Shown here: positions 1 through 8,045 of the stretch, piece after piece
Layout: every line of letters starts with the position of its first letter
Numbering within the stretch: position 1 is the stretch's first letter
NCBI RefSeq assembly: GCF_002214465.1
Contig: NZ_CP015101.1
Span: 1,495,013-1,559,012 of the forward strand
Reading direction: 5' to 3'
Length of the DNA: 64,000 nucleotides
Source: Thermococcus barossii
GTDB lineage: Archaea; Methanobacteriota_B; Thermococci; Thermococcales; Thermococcaceae
The notes under the pieces: model-generated
Told to the model about the DNA's origin: nothing
Databases searched by the model: none
Seen by the model: the letters and a program-made list of their open reading frames with translations, nothing else
Made by a program: the position numbers and the translations under genes

Positions 1-632
1 GAAATGGCCTCAAGGTACGGATTATCCTTCAAAGTCCCGTTCTTGACTTCGAGAACCGTCCCAAGACCGTTAATAACCGAGTTCACTATGGCCTTCGCCC
101 ACTTCCAGCCCAGAACGTTCTCCGTGACGTGGGTTTCCAGACCGGAAGCGTTGAAAACCTCGGCGACCTTTCCGACAAAGGGGTCACCTCCCGTTGGATA
201 CCTCCCGATGACGGTTATACCCCTTCCCGTCCATCTCACGCGCCCCCACTCAACCAGCATGGCGCCGTTCGTGGTTATTCCACCCATAACTCTCGGGGTG
301 ACCTTAAGGGCAAGCTCCTCGTTGCCGAGGCCGTTCTGTATGCTCAGTATCCACGTCTCCGGTCCAATACAGCTTTTCGCACACTCAAGGGCGGTTTTAG
401 TTGAGTAGGATTTTGTAGCCAGGAGCAGGAGATCAGGCGGCTCGTCGGGGGCGTAGAGGCTTGCCTCAGGATAGACCGTGAACTCCTCAACCCCAAACAC
501 GTGGAGACCGTTCTCGTTTACCGCCCTCACCTGCTCCTCCCTTCCGATGAGCGTCACATCGTTGCCGGCCCTCGCGAGCAGGGCCCCGAAGAGCGAACCT
601 ATGCTCCCCGCACCGAGTACGTAAACCTTCAT
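1..632 (-). CDS. panE: Ketopantoate reductase, 3' end outside the window
   Basis: NADPH-dependent reduction of 2-dehydropantoate to pantoate, in the pantothenate/CoA pathway (cytosolic). The N-terminus shows a Rossmann dinucleotide site, [17 protein letters not shown] at about residues 8-24, followed by family segments such as LLLATKSY and [10 protein letters not shown]. About 210 residues are visible of a usual ~300; the C-terminal domain is cut by the window edge. The ATG at 632 follows a strong GGTGGTGG ribosome site. It is transcribed away from the TrmJ-like gene across 45 bases. The next archaeal CoA enzyme, pantoate kinase, is also in this window near 57 kb but not linked. Confidence 0.9.
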   Translation of the reverse strand, partial: MKVYVLGAGSIGSLFGALLARAGNDVTLIGREEQVRAVNENGLHVFGVEEFTVYPEASLYAPDEPPDLLLLATKSYSTKTALECAKSCIGPETWILSIQNGLGNEELALKVTPRVMGGITTNGAMLVEWGRVRWTGRGITVIGRYPTGGDPFVGKVAEVFNASGLETHVTENVLGWKWAKAIVNSVINGLGTVLEVKNGTLKDNPYLEAI

Positions 633-677
633 CCCACCACCGCAACCGTTTAAAGCCCCATCCTTAAAGCCTTACCG
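633..677. promoter_or_regulatory. Short divergent promoter between panE and the TrmJ-like gene
   Basis: The 45-base gap holds TTTAAA-type boxes usable in both directions (near 650 and 664). The rightward gene has no recognisable ribosome site before its ATG at 678, which fits a leaderless transcript. Confidence 0.4.
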
Positions 678-1394
678 ATGATAGGTGTCGTTCTCGTTGA
701 GCCGGAGGGGCCGGCAAACATCGGTATGATAGCGAGAACCATGAAGAACTTTGGATTTTCCAGCCTAGTCATGGTCAAGCCGAACATCACGGAGGAGAGC
801 TACAGCTATGCAGTCCACGCGGGCGACGTTCTGGACAGGGCGATAGTTGTCGAGAGCTTCGAGGAGGCGCTTGAGCTCTTCGACCTGACGGTCGGAACGA
901 CCGGGAAGCCCGGGAAAGGCTTCATCCCATACCGAGTTCCCATCTATCCCTGGGAGCTGAGGGAGACGCTTGAAGGCTATCCCGGGAGGATCGGCCTTTT
1001 CTTCGGCAGGGAGAGCATCGGGCTGAGGAACGATGAGCTGGAAAGGCTCGACTTCACCGTGACGGTTCCGACCAGCGGGGAATACCCCGTGATGAACCTC
1101 GCACAGTCCGTCGCGGTGATCCTCTACGAGCTAACGAAGGGAAAACCTGAAGCCAAAGTCCGTTCCCTTGAGCCCGCGACGAGGAGGGAGAAGGAGGAGC
1201 TTGTGGGGGCGTGGGAGAGACTCTTGGAGGCTCTCAACTACCCCAAGGACCCGGCGAGGCGGGAGGTCTTTGCAAAGGTGTTTCGGCGCTTCGTGGGGAG
1301 GGCCGTTCTGTACGGGAGGGAGGTTCACACGCTAATTGGCCCGCTGAGAAAGGCGGCCATCAAACTGGAGGAATGCAGGGATGCTGAGCGTTGA
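678..1394 (+). CDS. TrmJ-type SPOUT RNA 2'-O-methyltransferase
   Basis: Probable SAM-dependent ribose methyltransferase of the SpoU/TrmH class, closest in layout to archaeal TrmJ, which methylates position 32 of tRNAs. Visible SPOUT signatures are the N-terminal LVEPEGPANIGMIARTMKNF (motif 1), FFGRESIGLRNDEL in the middle (motif 2) and PVMNLAQSVAVILYEL (motif 3, the knot that binds SAM). A helical C-terminal extension of about 75 residues is typical of TrmJ. Length 238 aa fits. It overlaps the downstream O6-alkylguanine transferase by 14 bases, so the two are probably co-transcribed. The exact RNA target is inferred from the family. Confidence 0.85.
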   Translation: MIGVVLVEPEGPANIGMIARTMKNFGFSSLVMVKPNITEESYSYAVHAGDVLDRAIVVESFEEALELFDLTVGTTGKPGKGFIPYRVPIYPWELRETLEGYPGRIGLFFGRESIGLRNDELERLDFTVTVPTSGEYPVMNLAQSVAVILYELTKGKPEAKVRSLEPATRREKEELVGAWERLLEALNYPKDPARREVFAKVFRRFVGRAVLYGREVHTLIGPLRKAAIKLEECRDAER

Positions 1395-1917
1395 CGTTTT
1401 TGAGATAGCGGGCAGAAAAGTGTGGATAGGCGTGATCCACGAGAAAAAAATCCAGGGGATAACCTTCGCCCTCGACGGGGCGCAGTTTCGAGCGAACATC
1501 GAGCGCCTCCTGGGTTTCCTGAGAAAGAGGGGGGTCAATGCGAAGACGGAAGAGGCGGAGAGCGACTATCCCTCACTCGTGAGGGACGTTATCCTGGGCA
1601 GGAGGGTGAACCCGGAGGTTCTCCCCATGCTATCCTTCGACGGCGTTACACCCTTTGAGAGGCGGGTTTACGAATGGCTCACGAAAAACGTTAAAAGAGG
1701 GAGCGTTATAACCTACGGTAGCCTTGCGAAGGCCATTGGAACGTCTCCACGGGCAATCGGCGGGGCCATGAAGAGGAACCCCTACCCGATAGTCGTTCCC
1801 TGTCACAGGGTCGTTGCCAGCGGTGGCATCGGTTACTACACTCCGAGGCTGGAGGAGAAGGTGTTCCTGCTCGAAATTGAGGGGGTGAAAGGATGGACAG
1901 ACTCAAAGCGTACCTGA
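1381..1917 (+). CDS. ogt: Methylated-DNA--protein-cysteine methyltransferase
   Basis: Suicidal DNA repair protein that transfers the alkyl group of O6-alkylguanine to its own cysteine. The active-site motif PCHRV is present with Cys141, the recognition helix region TSPRAIGGAM lies just before it, and an N-terminal alpha/beta domain fills residues 1-85. At 178 aa it matches characterised Thermococcus MGMT, whose acceptor is also Cys141 (family knowledge). The ATG lies inside the end of the methyltransferase gene after GGAGGAATGCAGGG, and the 3' end overlaps the TPR gene by 25 bases, giving a three-gene overlapping operon. Confidence 0.93.
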   Translation: MLSVDVFEIAGRKVWIGVIHEKKIQGITFALDGAQFRANIERLLGFLRKRGVNAKTEEAESDYPSLVRDVILGRRVNPEVLPMLSFDGVTPFERRVYEWLTKNVKRGSVITYGSLAKAIGTSPRAIGGAMKRNPYPIVVPCHRVVASGGIGYYTPRLEEKVFLLEIEGVKGWTDSKRT

Positions 1918-2924
1918 TAGCGTTCGTTCTCATCATTCTGGGGATAGCCGCAGGGATAGTCTATGAATGGGGTTGGACGATGCTGCTCAGGGTTATCCTG
2001 ACCCTCGGCTTCCTGGGAGTTACGCTGATGTTGCTCTTCTTCACGGGACTCACACTCTACGCAGAGAGCTGGAAGTACGGGATAGTCCTCGCGATCTTCA
2101 CCGCAATAAGCGGCTACGGCCTTTACCTTAGCGCAACGTGGCAGAACCTCCAGGTAGTTGGCGGGATAATAGTCTTCTTCATCGCCATACTCGCCTTCGG
2201 AATCTGGTACATCAGCGAGCCCGACCTGAGCTTAGCGGACCGCTTCCGCTCGGCCGAGAAGCTTGAACGCATGGGCAAGTACAAGGCGGCGGCCAGAAAG
2301 TACGAGAAGGCCGGGAACTACTCGAAGGCGGCGGAGATGTACGAGAAGCTCGGCTGGATGGAGAGCGCCGCCTGGGCCTACGAGAAGGCCGGGAAGTACG
2401 AGAGGGCCGCGGAGATATACGAGGAGCTGTACGAGAAGGAGAAGGACACCTACTACCTCAAGGAGGCCCACGAGTACTGGAAGAAAGCTGGAAACATGGA
2501 GAGGGCGGCGAAGGCCCTTGAGCGCTACGCCGAGGAGGAGCCCTGGTTCTGGGAGGACGTGGCAAAGCTCTACGAGGAGCTGGGCAACGAGGAGAAGGCC
2601 AGGGAGGCCTGGGAGAAAGCCTTGGAGTACTACCAGAAGGAGGCCCAGGAGGAAGGCGTTTTCTGGGAGGACGTCGGGAACATAGCGAGGAAGCTCGGAA
2701 GGGAGGAGCTGGCGAGGGAAGCGTACCAGAAGTTCCTGGAGTACTGCCTGAAGGAGGCCGAGGAAGATCCTATGTGGTGGAAGCACGTGGCGGAGGCCTA
2801 CGAGTACCTCGGTGAGAGGGAGAAGGCGGAGGAAGCCAGAAAGAAGTACGAGGAGTACAGGGCAAAGATAATGAAAACCAACGAGGAGACCTCGAAGTTC
2901 CCGGAGGAGAAGGAGGAGGGTTAA
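1893..2924 (+). CDS. Membrane-anchored tetratricopeptide-repeat protein
   Basis: Unknown function; probably a scaffold for protein contacts at the membrane. Residues 1-105 contain four hydrophobic helices. From about residue 115 to the end there are tandem TPR-like units with the recurring pattern of YEKAGNY/KAAEMYEKLG, rich in Glu, Lys and Tyr. The soluble part should face the cytoplasm if the helices pair up. The start overlaps ogt by 25 bases and is preceded by a purine-rich GGGGGTGAAAGG. Its stop overlaps the convergent vapC stop by 4 bases. Confidence 0.85.
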   Translation: MDRLKAYLIAFVLIILGIAAGIVYEWGWTMLLRVILTLGFLGVTLMLLFFTGLTLYAESWKYGIVLAIFTAISGYGLYLSATWQNLQVVGGIIVFFIAILAFGIWYISEPDLSLADRFRSAEKLERMGKYKAAARKYEKAGNYSKAAEMYEKLGWMESAAWAYEKAGKYERAAEIYEELYEKEKDTYYLKEAHEYWKKAGNMERAAKALERYAEEEPWFWEDVAKLYEELGNEEKAREAWEKALEYYQKEAQEEGVFWEDVGNIARKLGREELAREAYQKFLEYCLKEAEEDPMWWKHVAEAYEYLGEREKAEEARKKYEEYRAKIMKTNEETSKFPEEKEEG

Positions 2925-3295
2925 AATACCCTCTCTATTCCATCAATTTTGTCAAAGTCCCCGTCGTTTGAGAGTATCTTCTTCACCCCGTGCTTCCTCA
3001 TCGTTGCGTAGTGAATCGCATCCTCGAAGTCAAGTTTCTCAACCTTTTCCGCCTCCGCGAGAATCTCAGGCGTTAAGGGAACGACCCGAATCCCCAGTTC
3101 AGGGAGTATTTCCATGAGGTTGAACCTCTCTTTTCGGTTAAGCCGCCTCAGAAGCACGTAAAGCTGCCAGACTGTCAGTGATGAGGTTATCATTGAGCCA
3201 TAATGTTCTTCCAGCAAATCGGTGGCCCTATCAGAGAACTCGGGGTTGTCAGTGAGGTGATAGTAAATCACGTTGACATCAACGTAAACCCTCAC
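2921..3295 (-). CDS. vapC: VapC-like PIN-domain toxin
   Basis: Predicted PIN-fold ribonuclease of a type II toxin-antitoxin pair. The metal-binding acids are visible: VDVNV (Asp6), FEDAIHYA and the SNDGDFD loop. The second conserved acidic position, usually a Glu in a S-x-L-x-x-x-E segment, appears to be Gln here (SLTVWQL). Length 124 aa is typical. The GTG/ATG-type start overlaps the antitoxin stop by 4 bases, so translation is coupled. Targets are unknown. Confidence 0.85.
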   Translation of the reverse strand: MRVYVDVNVIYYHLTDNPEFSDRATDLLEEHYGSMITSSLTVWQLYVLLRRLNRKERFNLMEILPELGIRVVPLTPEILAEAEKVEKLDFEDAIHYATMRKHGVKKILSNDGDFDKIDGIERVF

Positions 3296-3534
3296 AGCTC
3301 TCCCCTCAGGAGCTTTTCAGTTTCTTCCTTCACGATTTCGTCAATTTCCTCACCGGTGAGGTTCTCCCCCCTGAAAGTCCCCCGGTATTTCATCAGCTTC
3401 TCCCTGACGGGGATCAGGATTATCCTGCCGTCCTTCTCCTCGACGTAGAACTCCCTGGAGCGGAGGTTTTTCCTGACACTGGCTGGCAGGTAGATCCTCC
3501 CGTTGTCATCGAGTCTCACAACTTCCACTGTCAT
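3292..3534 (-). CDS. vapB: AbrB-fold antitoxin (VapB-like)
   Basis: Small DNA-binding antitoxin predicted to repress its own operon and neutralise the downstream PIN toxin. Residues 1-47 form a swapped-hairpin AbrB domain (DDNGRIYLPASVRKNL), and the acidic C-terminal tail (EEIDEIVKEETEKLL) is the likely toxin-binding segment. Length is 80 aa. No ribosome site precedes the ATG, but an AT-rich box (AAATAAATA, near 3558-3566) sits about 25 bases upstream, suggesting a leaderless mRNA. It forms a two-gene operon with vapC. Confidence 0.85.
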   Translation of the reverse strand: MTVEVVRLDDNGRIYLPASVRKNLRSREFYVEEKDGRIILIPVREKLMKYRGTFRGENLTGEEIDEIVKEETEKLLRGEL

Positions 3535-3585
3535 GGTAAAGATTGGATTTTTGGAAAATAAATACTTTTTGGCAAACGCAATTCC

Positions 3586-3768
3586 CTAATACATCTCGCC
3601 CCTCTTCTCAATCTCCTCAAGTTCCTTCGCTATTTCTCTCTCCTTCTTCTCGGCGTACCCCTCCATCCAGTTGAAGAAGAACTTTCCGGCGAGGAGGAGA
3701 ATGGCCAGGCCAAGAAAGCCAAGCAGTATCTGCCCGTCCGTGGGGACGGTTCGGGGAATGTAGGTCAT
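3586..3768 (-). CDS. Small single-pass membrane protein, unknown
   Basis: I do not recognise a family. The 60-residue product has one transmembrane helix (ILLGFLGLAILLLAGKFFF) followed by a charged tail (EKKEREIAKELEEIEKR). The ATG at 3768 is chosen because GGTGG lies 5 bases upstream; a GTG at 3798 would add ten residues. It is divergent from the NAC gene, with about 88 bases between the two starts. A small regulatory or complex-associated subunit is possible but not shown. Confidence 0.55.
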   Translation of the reverse strand: MTYIPRTVPTDGQILLGFLGLAILLLAGKFFFNWMEGYAEKKEREIAKELEEIEKRGEMY

Positions 3769-3856
3769 ACTTCCACCGGAGGAAATTTCGAAAACCACCT
3801 AAAAAACTTTGCCAACCTTTTTAAAATCCGGGTGGAAATCCCACCAGGTGGTAGCG

Positions 3857-4189
3857 ATGATGGGAATGAACCCCCGGCAGATGAAGAAGCTCATGCGTCA
3901 GATGGGCATCAAGATGGAGGAGCTTGAGGGCGTCAAAGAGGTGGTAATCAGGCTTGAGAACAGGGAGATAATCATAAAGCAACCTGCGGTCACGGTCATC
4001 ACAGCACAGGGCGAGAAGAGCTACCAGATAATCGGACCGGAGGAGGTCAGGGCGATAGTCAGCATCCCCGAGGAGGACATAAAGCTCGTGATGGAACAGA
4101 CCGGTGTCGACTACGATACAGCCAAGAAGGCACTGGAAGAGGCCGAGGGAGACCTCGCCGAGGCCATACTCAGGCTGAGCGGGGAATGA
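3857..4189 (+). CDS. nac: Nascent polypeptide-associated complex protein (archaeal NAC)
   Basis: Ribosome-associated chaperone that binds emerging chains as a homodimer. After a short N-terminal segment ([14 protein letters not shown]) comes the NAC beta-barrel ([20 protein letters not shown]) and a C-terminal UBA helix bundle ([19 protein letters not shown]). Length 110 aa is normal. The start at 3857 (or 3860) follows GGTGGT; the open frame begins further left, but that part contains a TTTTTAAAA box at about 3818-3826, so it is promoter, not coding. Confidence 0.93.
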   Translation: MMGMNPRQMKKLMRQMGIKMEELEGVKEVVIRLENREIIIKQPAVTVITAQGEKSYQIIGPEEVRAIVSIPEEDIKLVMEQTGVDYDTAKKALEEAEGDLAEAILRLSGE

Positions 4190-4203
4190 AAAAGAAAAGG
4201 GCA

Positions 4204-4560
4204 TCACGCCTTTTGCTCCTTTCCGAAGTTTTCTATTGCCTTCACGAGCGGAATGAGATGCATTAGGGCCGGACCTCCAGCCATCAGAACGGCAACGAGA
4301 CCGGCTTCGATAAGCTCCTCCGGCTTGGCACCGGCGGCGAGGGCCTTCTGGGTGTGGAGGTAGATGCACCACTCGCAGCCTTGGGCTATGCCGAGGGCAA
4401 GGGCTATGAGCTCCTTCTCGCGCGTCGTCAGGGCCTTGTTGTCGAGGGTCTCGCGCAGGAAGCGGGAGAAGGCCGAAATCTCCTTCGGGTGCTCCTTGCC
4501 AAGCTTGTCAAGGAGCTCCTCTATTTCCTGAAGTTTGACGTTAACCTCGTCGTAATCCAT
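4204..4560 (-). CDS. Carboxymuconolactone decarboxylase / AhpD-like protein
   Basis: Small all-helical protein of the CMD/AhpD family. It carries the AhpD-type redox motif CEWC followed by a His three residues on (CEWCIYLH), and the preceding helix LTTREKELIALALGIAQG is diagnostic. Members often act in peroxide or thiol redox chemistry; the substrate here is unknown. The ATG at 4560 follows GGTGGT with a 4-base gap. It is convergent with NAC, with 14 bases between stops. Confidence 0.85.
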   Translation of the reverse strand: MDYDEVNVKLQEIEELLDKLGKEHPKEISAFSRFLRETLDNKALTTREKELIALALGIAQGCEWCIYLHTQKALAAGAKPEELIEAGLVAVLMAGGPALMHLIPLVKAIENFGKEQKA

Positions 4561-4670
4561 GGTAACCACCGTAAATAACTCGCGTTCGGGGTTTAAAGGC
4601 CTATCTCCAACTTCAGGTTAGAAACCAGCCGTTCCAAAAGACTATAAACCCCATCGAATAGGTGGATACG

Positions 4671-5981
4671 ATGAGGGCCATAGGAGTCATAAGAAAATCA
4701 AGGCGAGAGCGGATAAGCCGCGAGGAGTTCGAAGAGCTCCTGAGGAGTGCCGGCTACGAGGTAGTGGCGATTCTGGAGCAGAACCGGGAAGAGCACCCCA
4801 AGTACAATATCGGAAAGGGAAAGCTGGAGGAGCTCAGGGAGCTGGTTCGGGAGCTGGAGCCGGACAAGGTTGTGTTCGCCAACAAGCTCACGCCGAGCCA
4901 GGCCTACAACCTCTGGAAGGAGCTGAGGGTTGAAATCATCGATAAGTGGCAGCTCGTTCTTGAGATATTCGAGAGGCGGGCGCACTCAAAGGAGGCCAAG
5001 CTTCAAGTTGAGTTGGCTTCGCTCCAGTACGAGGTTCCTCTGGTGAAGGAAGCGATAAGGCGGATAAAGCTCGGCGATAGGGCCGGCTTCAAGGGAATGG
5101 GTGAGTACCAGACAAGGCAGTACCTCAAGCACATCCGCTACCGTATGGGACGAATTCGAAAGGAGCTGGAGAAGGTCAAGGCCGACCGCGCGGTGAAGAG
5201 GAAGCGCCGCGAGGAGGTCGGCTTCATACTGCTCGCCCTTGCGGGATACACGAACGCCGGCAAGTCAACTCTCCTCAACACCCTCGCGGGGGAGGAGATA
5301 GAGGCGAGGAACCAGATGTTCACGACGCTGGACACGACAACGAGGCGCTTCAAGCTCTCCGGAAAGAGGGTTCTCGTCACTGACACCGTCGGCTTCATAG
5401 ACGGTCTTCCGCCGTTTATAGTTGAAGCCTTCCACTCGACTCTGGAGGAGATAGTGAAGGCCGATGTAATTCTGCTCGTCCTCGACGTCAGCGAGCCCTG
5501 GCCGGAGATACGGAGGAAGTTCCTGGCTTCCCTCAGCGTTCTCCGTGAGCTTAAGGCCCTGGGCAAGCCGATGATAGTCGTTCTCAACAAGAGGGACCTC
5601 ACGAGCGAAGAAGACGTACGCGATAAGGCCGAAAGGATAGGGGGGATAATCGAGGAACGCGGGATAAACGTCTCCCGCGTGGTGGCAATATCCGCCAAGC
5701 TCGGTCAGCTGGAGGAACTTTACGATGCCCTCGAGGAGGTCATACTGGCGCTGCCCAAGTACGGCGCCTTCGAGATAACCGTGAGCGAGCCGGGGAAGGT
5801 TCCGCAGGTCATGGCGCTGATAAACGCCATCGGTGAGGTTCTGTCCGTTGAGTATGGAAAAGAGACGCGGATAGAGGCCTACATCCAGACGGGGATGATA
5901 AAGGAACTCACGCGGCTGGGCGTCGGGATAAAGAGGCTAAACCAGCCCAACCAGCGAGAAGGCCTTGAATATGACCAGTGA
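4671..5981 (+). CDS. hflX: GTPase HflX
   Basis: Ribosome-binding GTPase. It has the N-terminal HflX domain with the glycine-rich NIGKGKLEEL segment, a helical linker (residues ~150-185), and a G domain with G1 GYTNAGKST, G3 DTVGF and G4 NKRD. Length 436 aa is normal for archaeal HflX. The ATG at 4671 follows AGGTGG by 5 bases; a TATA-like CTATAAAC lies at about 4642. The last 45 bases overlap the convergent phosphate transporter gene, and the reading frame continues cleanly to GLEYDQ. Confidence 0.92.
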   Translation: MRAIGVIRKSRRERISREEFEELLRSAGYEVVAILEQNREEHPKYNIGKGKLEELRELVRELEPDKVVFANKLTPSQAYNLWKELRVEIIDKWQLVLEIFERRAHSKEAKLQVELASLQYEVPLVKEAIRRIKLGDRAGFKGMGEYQTRQYLKHIRYRMGRIRKELEKVKADRAVKRKRREEVGFILLALAGYTNAGKSTLLNTLAGEEIEARNQMFTTLDTTTRRFKLSGKRVLVTDTVGFIDGLPPFIVEAFHSTLEEIVKADVILLVLDVSEPWPEIRRKFLASLSVLRELKALGKPMIVVLNKRDLTSEEDVRDKAERIGGIIEERGINVSRVVAISAKLGQLEELYDALEEVILALPKYGAFEITVSEPGKVPQVMALINAIGEVLSVEYGKETRIEAYIQTGMIKELTRLGVGIKRLNQPNQREGLEYDQ

Positions 5982-6899
5982 AATCACTATGGCCGTAAGC
6001 GGTGTCGCCACCCAGCCGAAGACTATGTCCCTGATGACGGATTTATCAACCCCCTCACCGGCGAGGAGGCCAACGCCCACAACGCCGCCCACAATGGACT
6101 GACTTGAGCTAACGGGAAGGCCGAAGAAGTTGGCCAGACTAACAGCTATCGCCGAACCGAACTGAGCCGCAAAGGCTGAAACCGGGCCGAGGGCGGTTAT
6201 CTTCTTTCCGACGGTGTGCATCACCGCATAGCTGAACGTGAGCGCACCTATTGATAGAGCGATAGCCCCGAAGATTCCCGCCACCTTCGGCTCCATGAAG
6301 CCGGCACCGACGAGTGGGCCGGAGGCGTTGGCAACCTCGTTCGTCCCGAAGTTGAAGGCCATGTACGAGCCGCCGAGTATTGCGAGGGCCTTGTAAAGGG
6401 TCTCGATAGTCGAAACGCTTTTGATTCTGGAGATTGCCCACGAATAGAACCGGAAGAGCAGTATGGCCAGGATTCCAGAAAGTATCGGGGAAACCACCCA
6501 CGCGGAGGCTATCTTGACGAGGGTGTACCAGTTGACGGGCGCTCTAGCCGCGAGACCAACGCCTATGACTCCACCAACTATCGCCTGGGTCGTGGAAACC
6601 GGCAGGCCCTTCACTGTCGCTATCGTCACCCACACTCCCGCGGCGAGAAGTGCTATAACTGCCATCTCCATTGTCAAAAAGCCGCTGGGAACTATGCCCT
6701 CGCCGACGGTCTTCATGACCTTGTATCCCTTCAGATAGGCCCCCATGAGGACGAATATCGCTATCGTGAGGGTAGCCTGGCGGAAGCTGAGTATTCCGGC
6801 ACCAACCGCAGTGCCCATGGCATTGGCTGAGTCGTTGGAGCCTATGTTCCACGCGATATAGAACGCCACCGCTATCGCTGCCAGGGCCAGGCCATCCAT
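5937..6899 (-). CDS. pitA: PiT-family inorganic phosphate transporter
   Basis: Membrane symporter for phosphate. Both copies of the internally duplicated PHO4 signature are present: GSNDSANAMGTAVGAG near residue 20 and NFGTNEVANASGPLVG near 200. About ten hydrophobic helices are visible in 320 residues. The ATG at 6899 follows AGGTGATG; an ATG at 6905 is an alternative. No DUF47/PhoU-like partner gene is adjacent. The 3' end overlaps hflX tail to tail. Confidence 0.92.
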   Translation of the reverse strand: MDGLALAAIAVAFYIAWNIGSNDSANAMGTAVGAGILSFRQATLTIAIFVLMGAYLKGYKVMKTVGEGIVPSGFLTMEMAVIALLAAGVWVTIATVKGLPVSTTQAIVGGVIGVGLAARAPVNWYTLVKIASAWVVSPILSGILAILLFRFYSWAISRIKSVSTIETLYKALAILGGSYMAFNFGTNEVANASGPLVGAGFMEPKVAGIFGAIALSIGALTFSYAVMHTVGKKITALGPVSAFAAQFGSAIAVSLANFFGLPVSSSQSIVGGVVGVGLLAGEGVDKSVIRDIVFGWVATPLTAIVISLVIFKAFSLVGLV

Positions 6900-6909
6900 G
6901 GACATCACC

Positions 6910-6924
6910 TATATAGTCTATATA
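6910..6924. promoter_or_regulatory. Inverted repeat in the pitA leader
   Basis: TATATAG-T-CTATATA is a perfect 7+1+7 inverted repeat ending about ten bases upstream of the pitA ATG. A better-placed TATA box (AAAAATTTTTAAG on the minus strand, 6944-6956) lies upstream, so the repeat would fall near the transcription start or in the leader, a classic operator position. Confidence 0.45.
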
Positions 6925-7126
6925 TTCCCGAGGGGAGGTTGGGCTTAAAAATTTTTGCCAAGACTTGGACGAAGTTTTTTCGAGAAATGATGCCCCAATC
7001 GAGCCATTGACGACTGACAACGTTCATGCCTACCCAAAGACACCTGCCGAAGAGAGCTTAAGCCAATACCGAAACTTAAATAAATGCATTGGATGAATAA
7101 AGTTTGACAAACTTAAGGAGGCAGGA

Positions 7127-7687
7127 ATGATGATAGAGATTCGTTTTCACGGTAGGGGTGGACAGGGCGCAGTTACCGCCGCCAACATACTAGCCTCAGC
7201 TGCTTTCCTTGAGGGCAAGTACGTCCAGGCGTTCCCGTTCTTCGGTGTCGAGAGGCGTGGAGCGCCAGTTACAGCGTTCACCAGGATCGACGAGAAGCCG
7301 ATAAGGATAAAGACCCAGATATACGAGCCGGACATAGTGGTCGTCCTCGACCCGAGCCTTCTCGATACCGTTGACGTCACCGCCGGTCTCAAGGACGACG
7401 GAATCGTCATCGTCAACACAGAGAAGAGCAAGGACGAAGTCCTCGCCAAGCTCAAGAAGAAGCCAGCGAAGCTCGCGCTCGTCGACGCCACGACCATAGC
7501 CCTCGACATACTCGGTCTTCCGATCACCAACACTGCTATACTCGGTGCGGTCGCAAAGGCCACAGGCGTCGTCACTCTGGAGCACGTCCAGAAGGCCATC
7601 CAGGACGTCTTCTCAGGGGCCCTCGGCGAGAAGAACGCCAAGGCCGCAGAGGAAGCCTTCAACAAGACCGTCATTTACGAACTCTGA
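7127..7687 (+). CDS. porG: Pyruvate/2-ketoisovalerate:ferredoxin oxidoreductase, shared gamma subunit
   Basis: Gamma subunit used by both POR and VOR in Thermococcales. The first residues [20 protein letters not shown] are the hallmark of the family, followed by [14 protein letters not shown]. Length 185-186 aa is typical. AAGGAGG lies upstream of tandem ATGs at 7127 and 7130; the second gives the usual M-I-E-I start. It heads the order porG-vorDAB-porDAB, the arrangement known from Pyrococcus. A TATA-like CTTAAATAAA lies near 7074. Confidence 0.95.
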
Positions 7688-7726
7688 TTCTCTTTCCTTC
7701 ATAATCCTTGGTAAGGGGTGAAAAGC

Positions 7727-8044
7727 GTGAACACGTTGTTTGGTGAAAGGAAGGAAGGGGCAACCAAAATCGTCCTTAAATCGGTGGACGAGTACCCGGA
7801 AGCCCCGATAACGTTGGGAACGACCCTCGTTAACTTTACGGGGGACTGGAGGACATTCATACCGGTGATAGACGACGACAAGTGCGTCAAGTGCTACATC
7901 TGCTGGAAGTTCTGCCCGGAGCCGGCCATATTCATCCGCGAGGACGGCTACGTCGGCGTGGACTACGACTACTGTAAGGGCTGCGGTATCTGTGCGAACG
8001 AGTGCCCGACCAACGCTATAACAATGGAGAAGGAGGAGAAGTGA
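7727..8044 (+). CDS. vorD: 2-Ketoisovalerate:ferredoxin oxidoreductase delta subunit
   Basis: Ferredoxin-like electron-transfer subunit with two [4Fe-4S] sites: CVKCYICWKFCPEP and CKGCGICANECPT. The GTG at 7727 is preceded by AGGGGTGA and gives 105 residues starting V-N-T-L-F-G, the usual length for VorD; a GTG at 7718 would add three residues. It carries electrons from the TPP-containing VorB to soluble ferredoxin. vorA starts one base after the stop. Confidence 0.94.
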   Translation: MNTLFGERKEGATKIVLKSVDEYPEAPITLGTTLVNFTGDWRTFIPVIDDDKCVKCYICWKFCPEPAIFIREDGYVGVDYDYCKGCGICANECPTNAITMEKEEK

Positions 8045-8045
8045 G

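Noticed and set aside
6984-7015. ATGATG...CTGA pair resembling a short C/D RNA upstream of porG
   Set aside because: Only about 25 bases span the boxes, with no D'/C' pair or closing stem.
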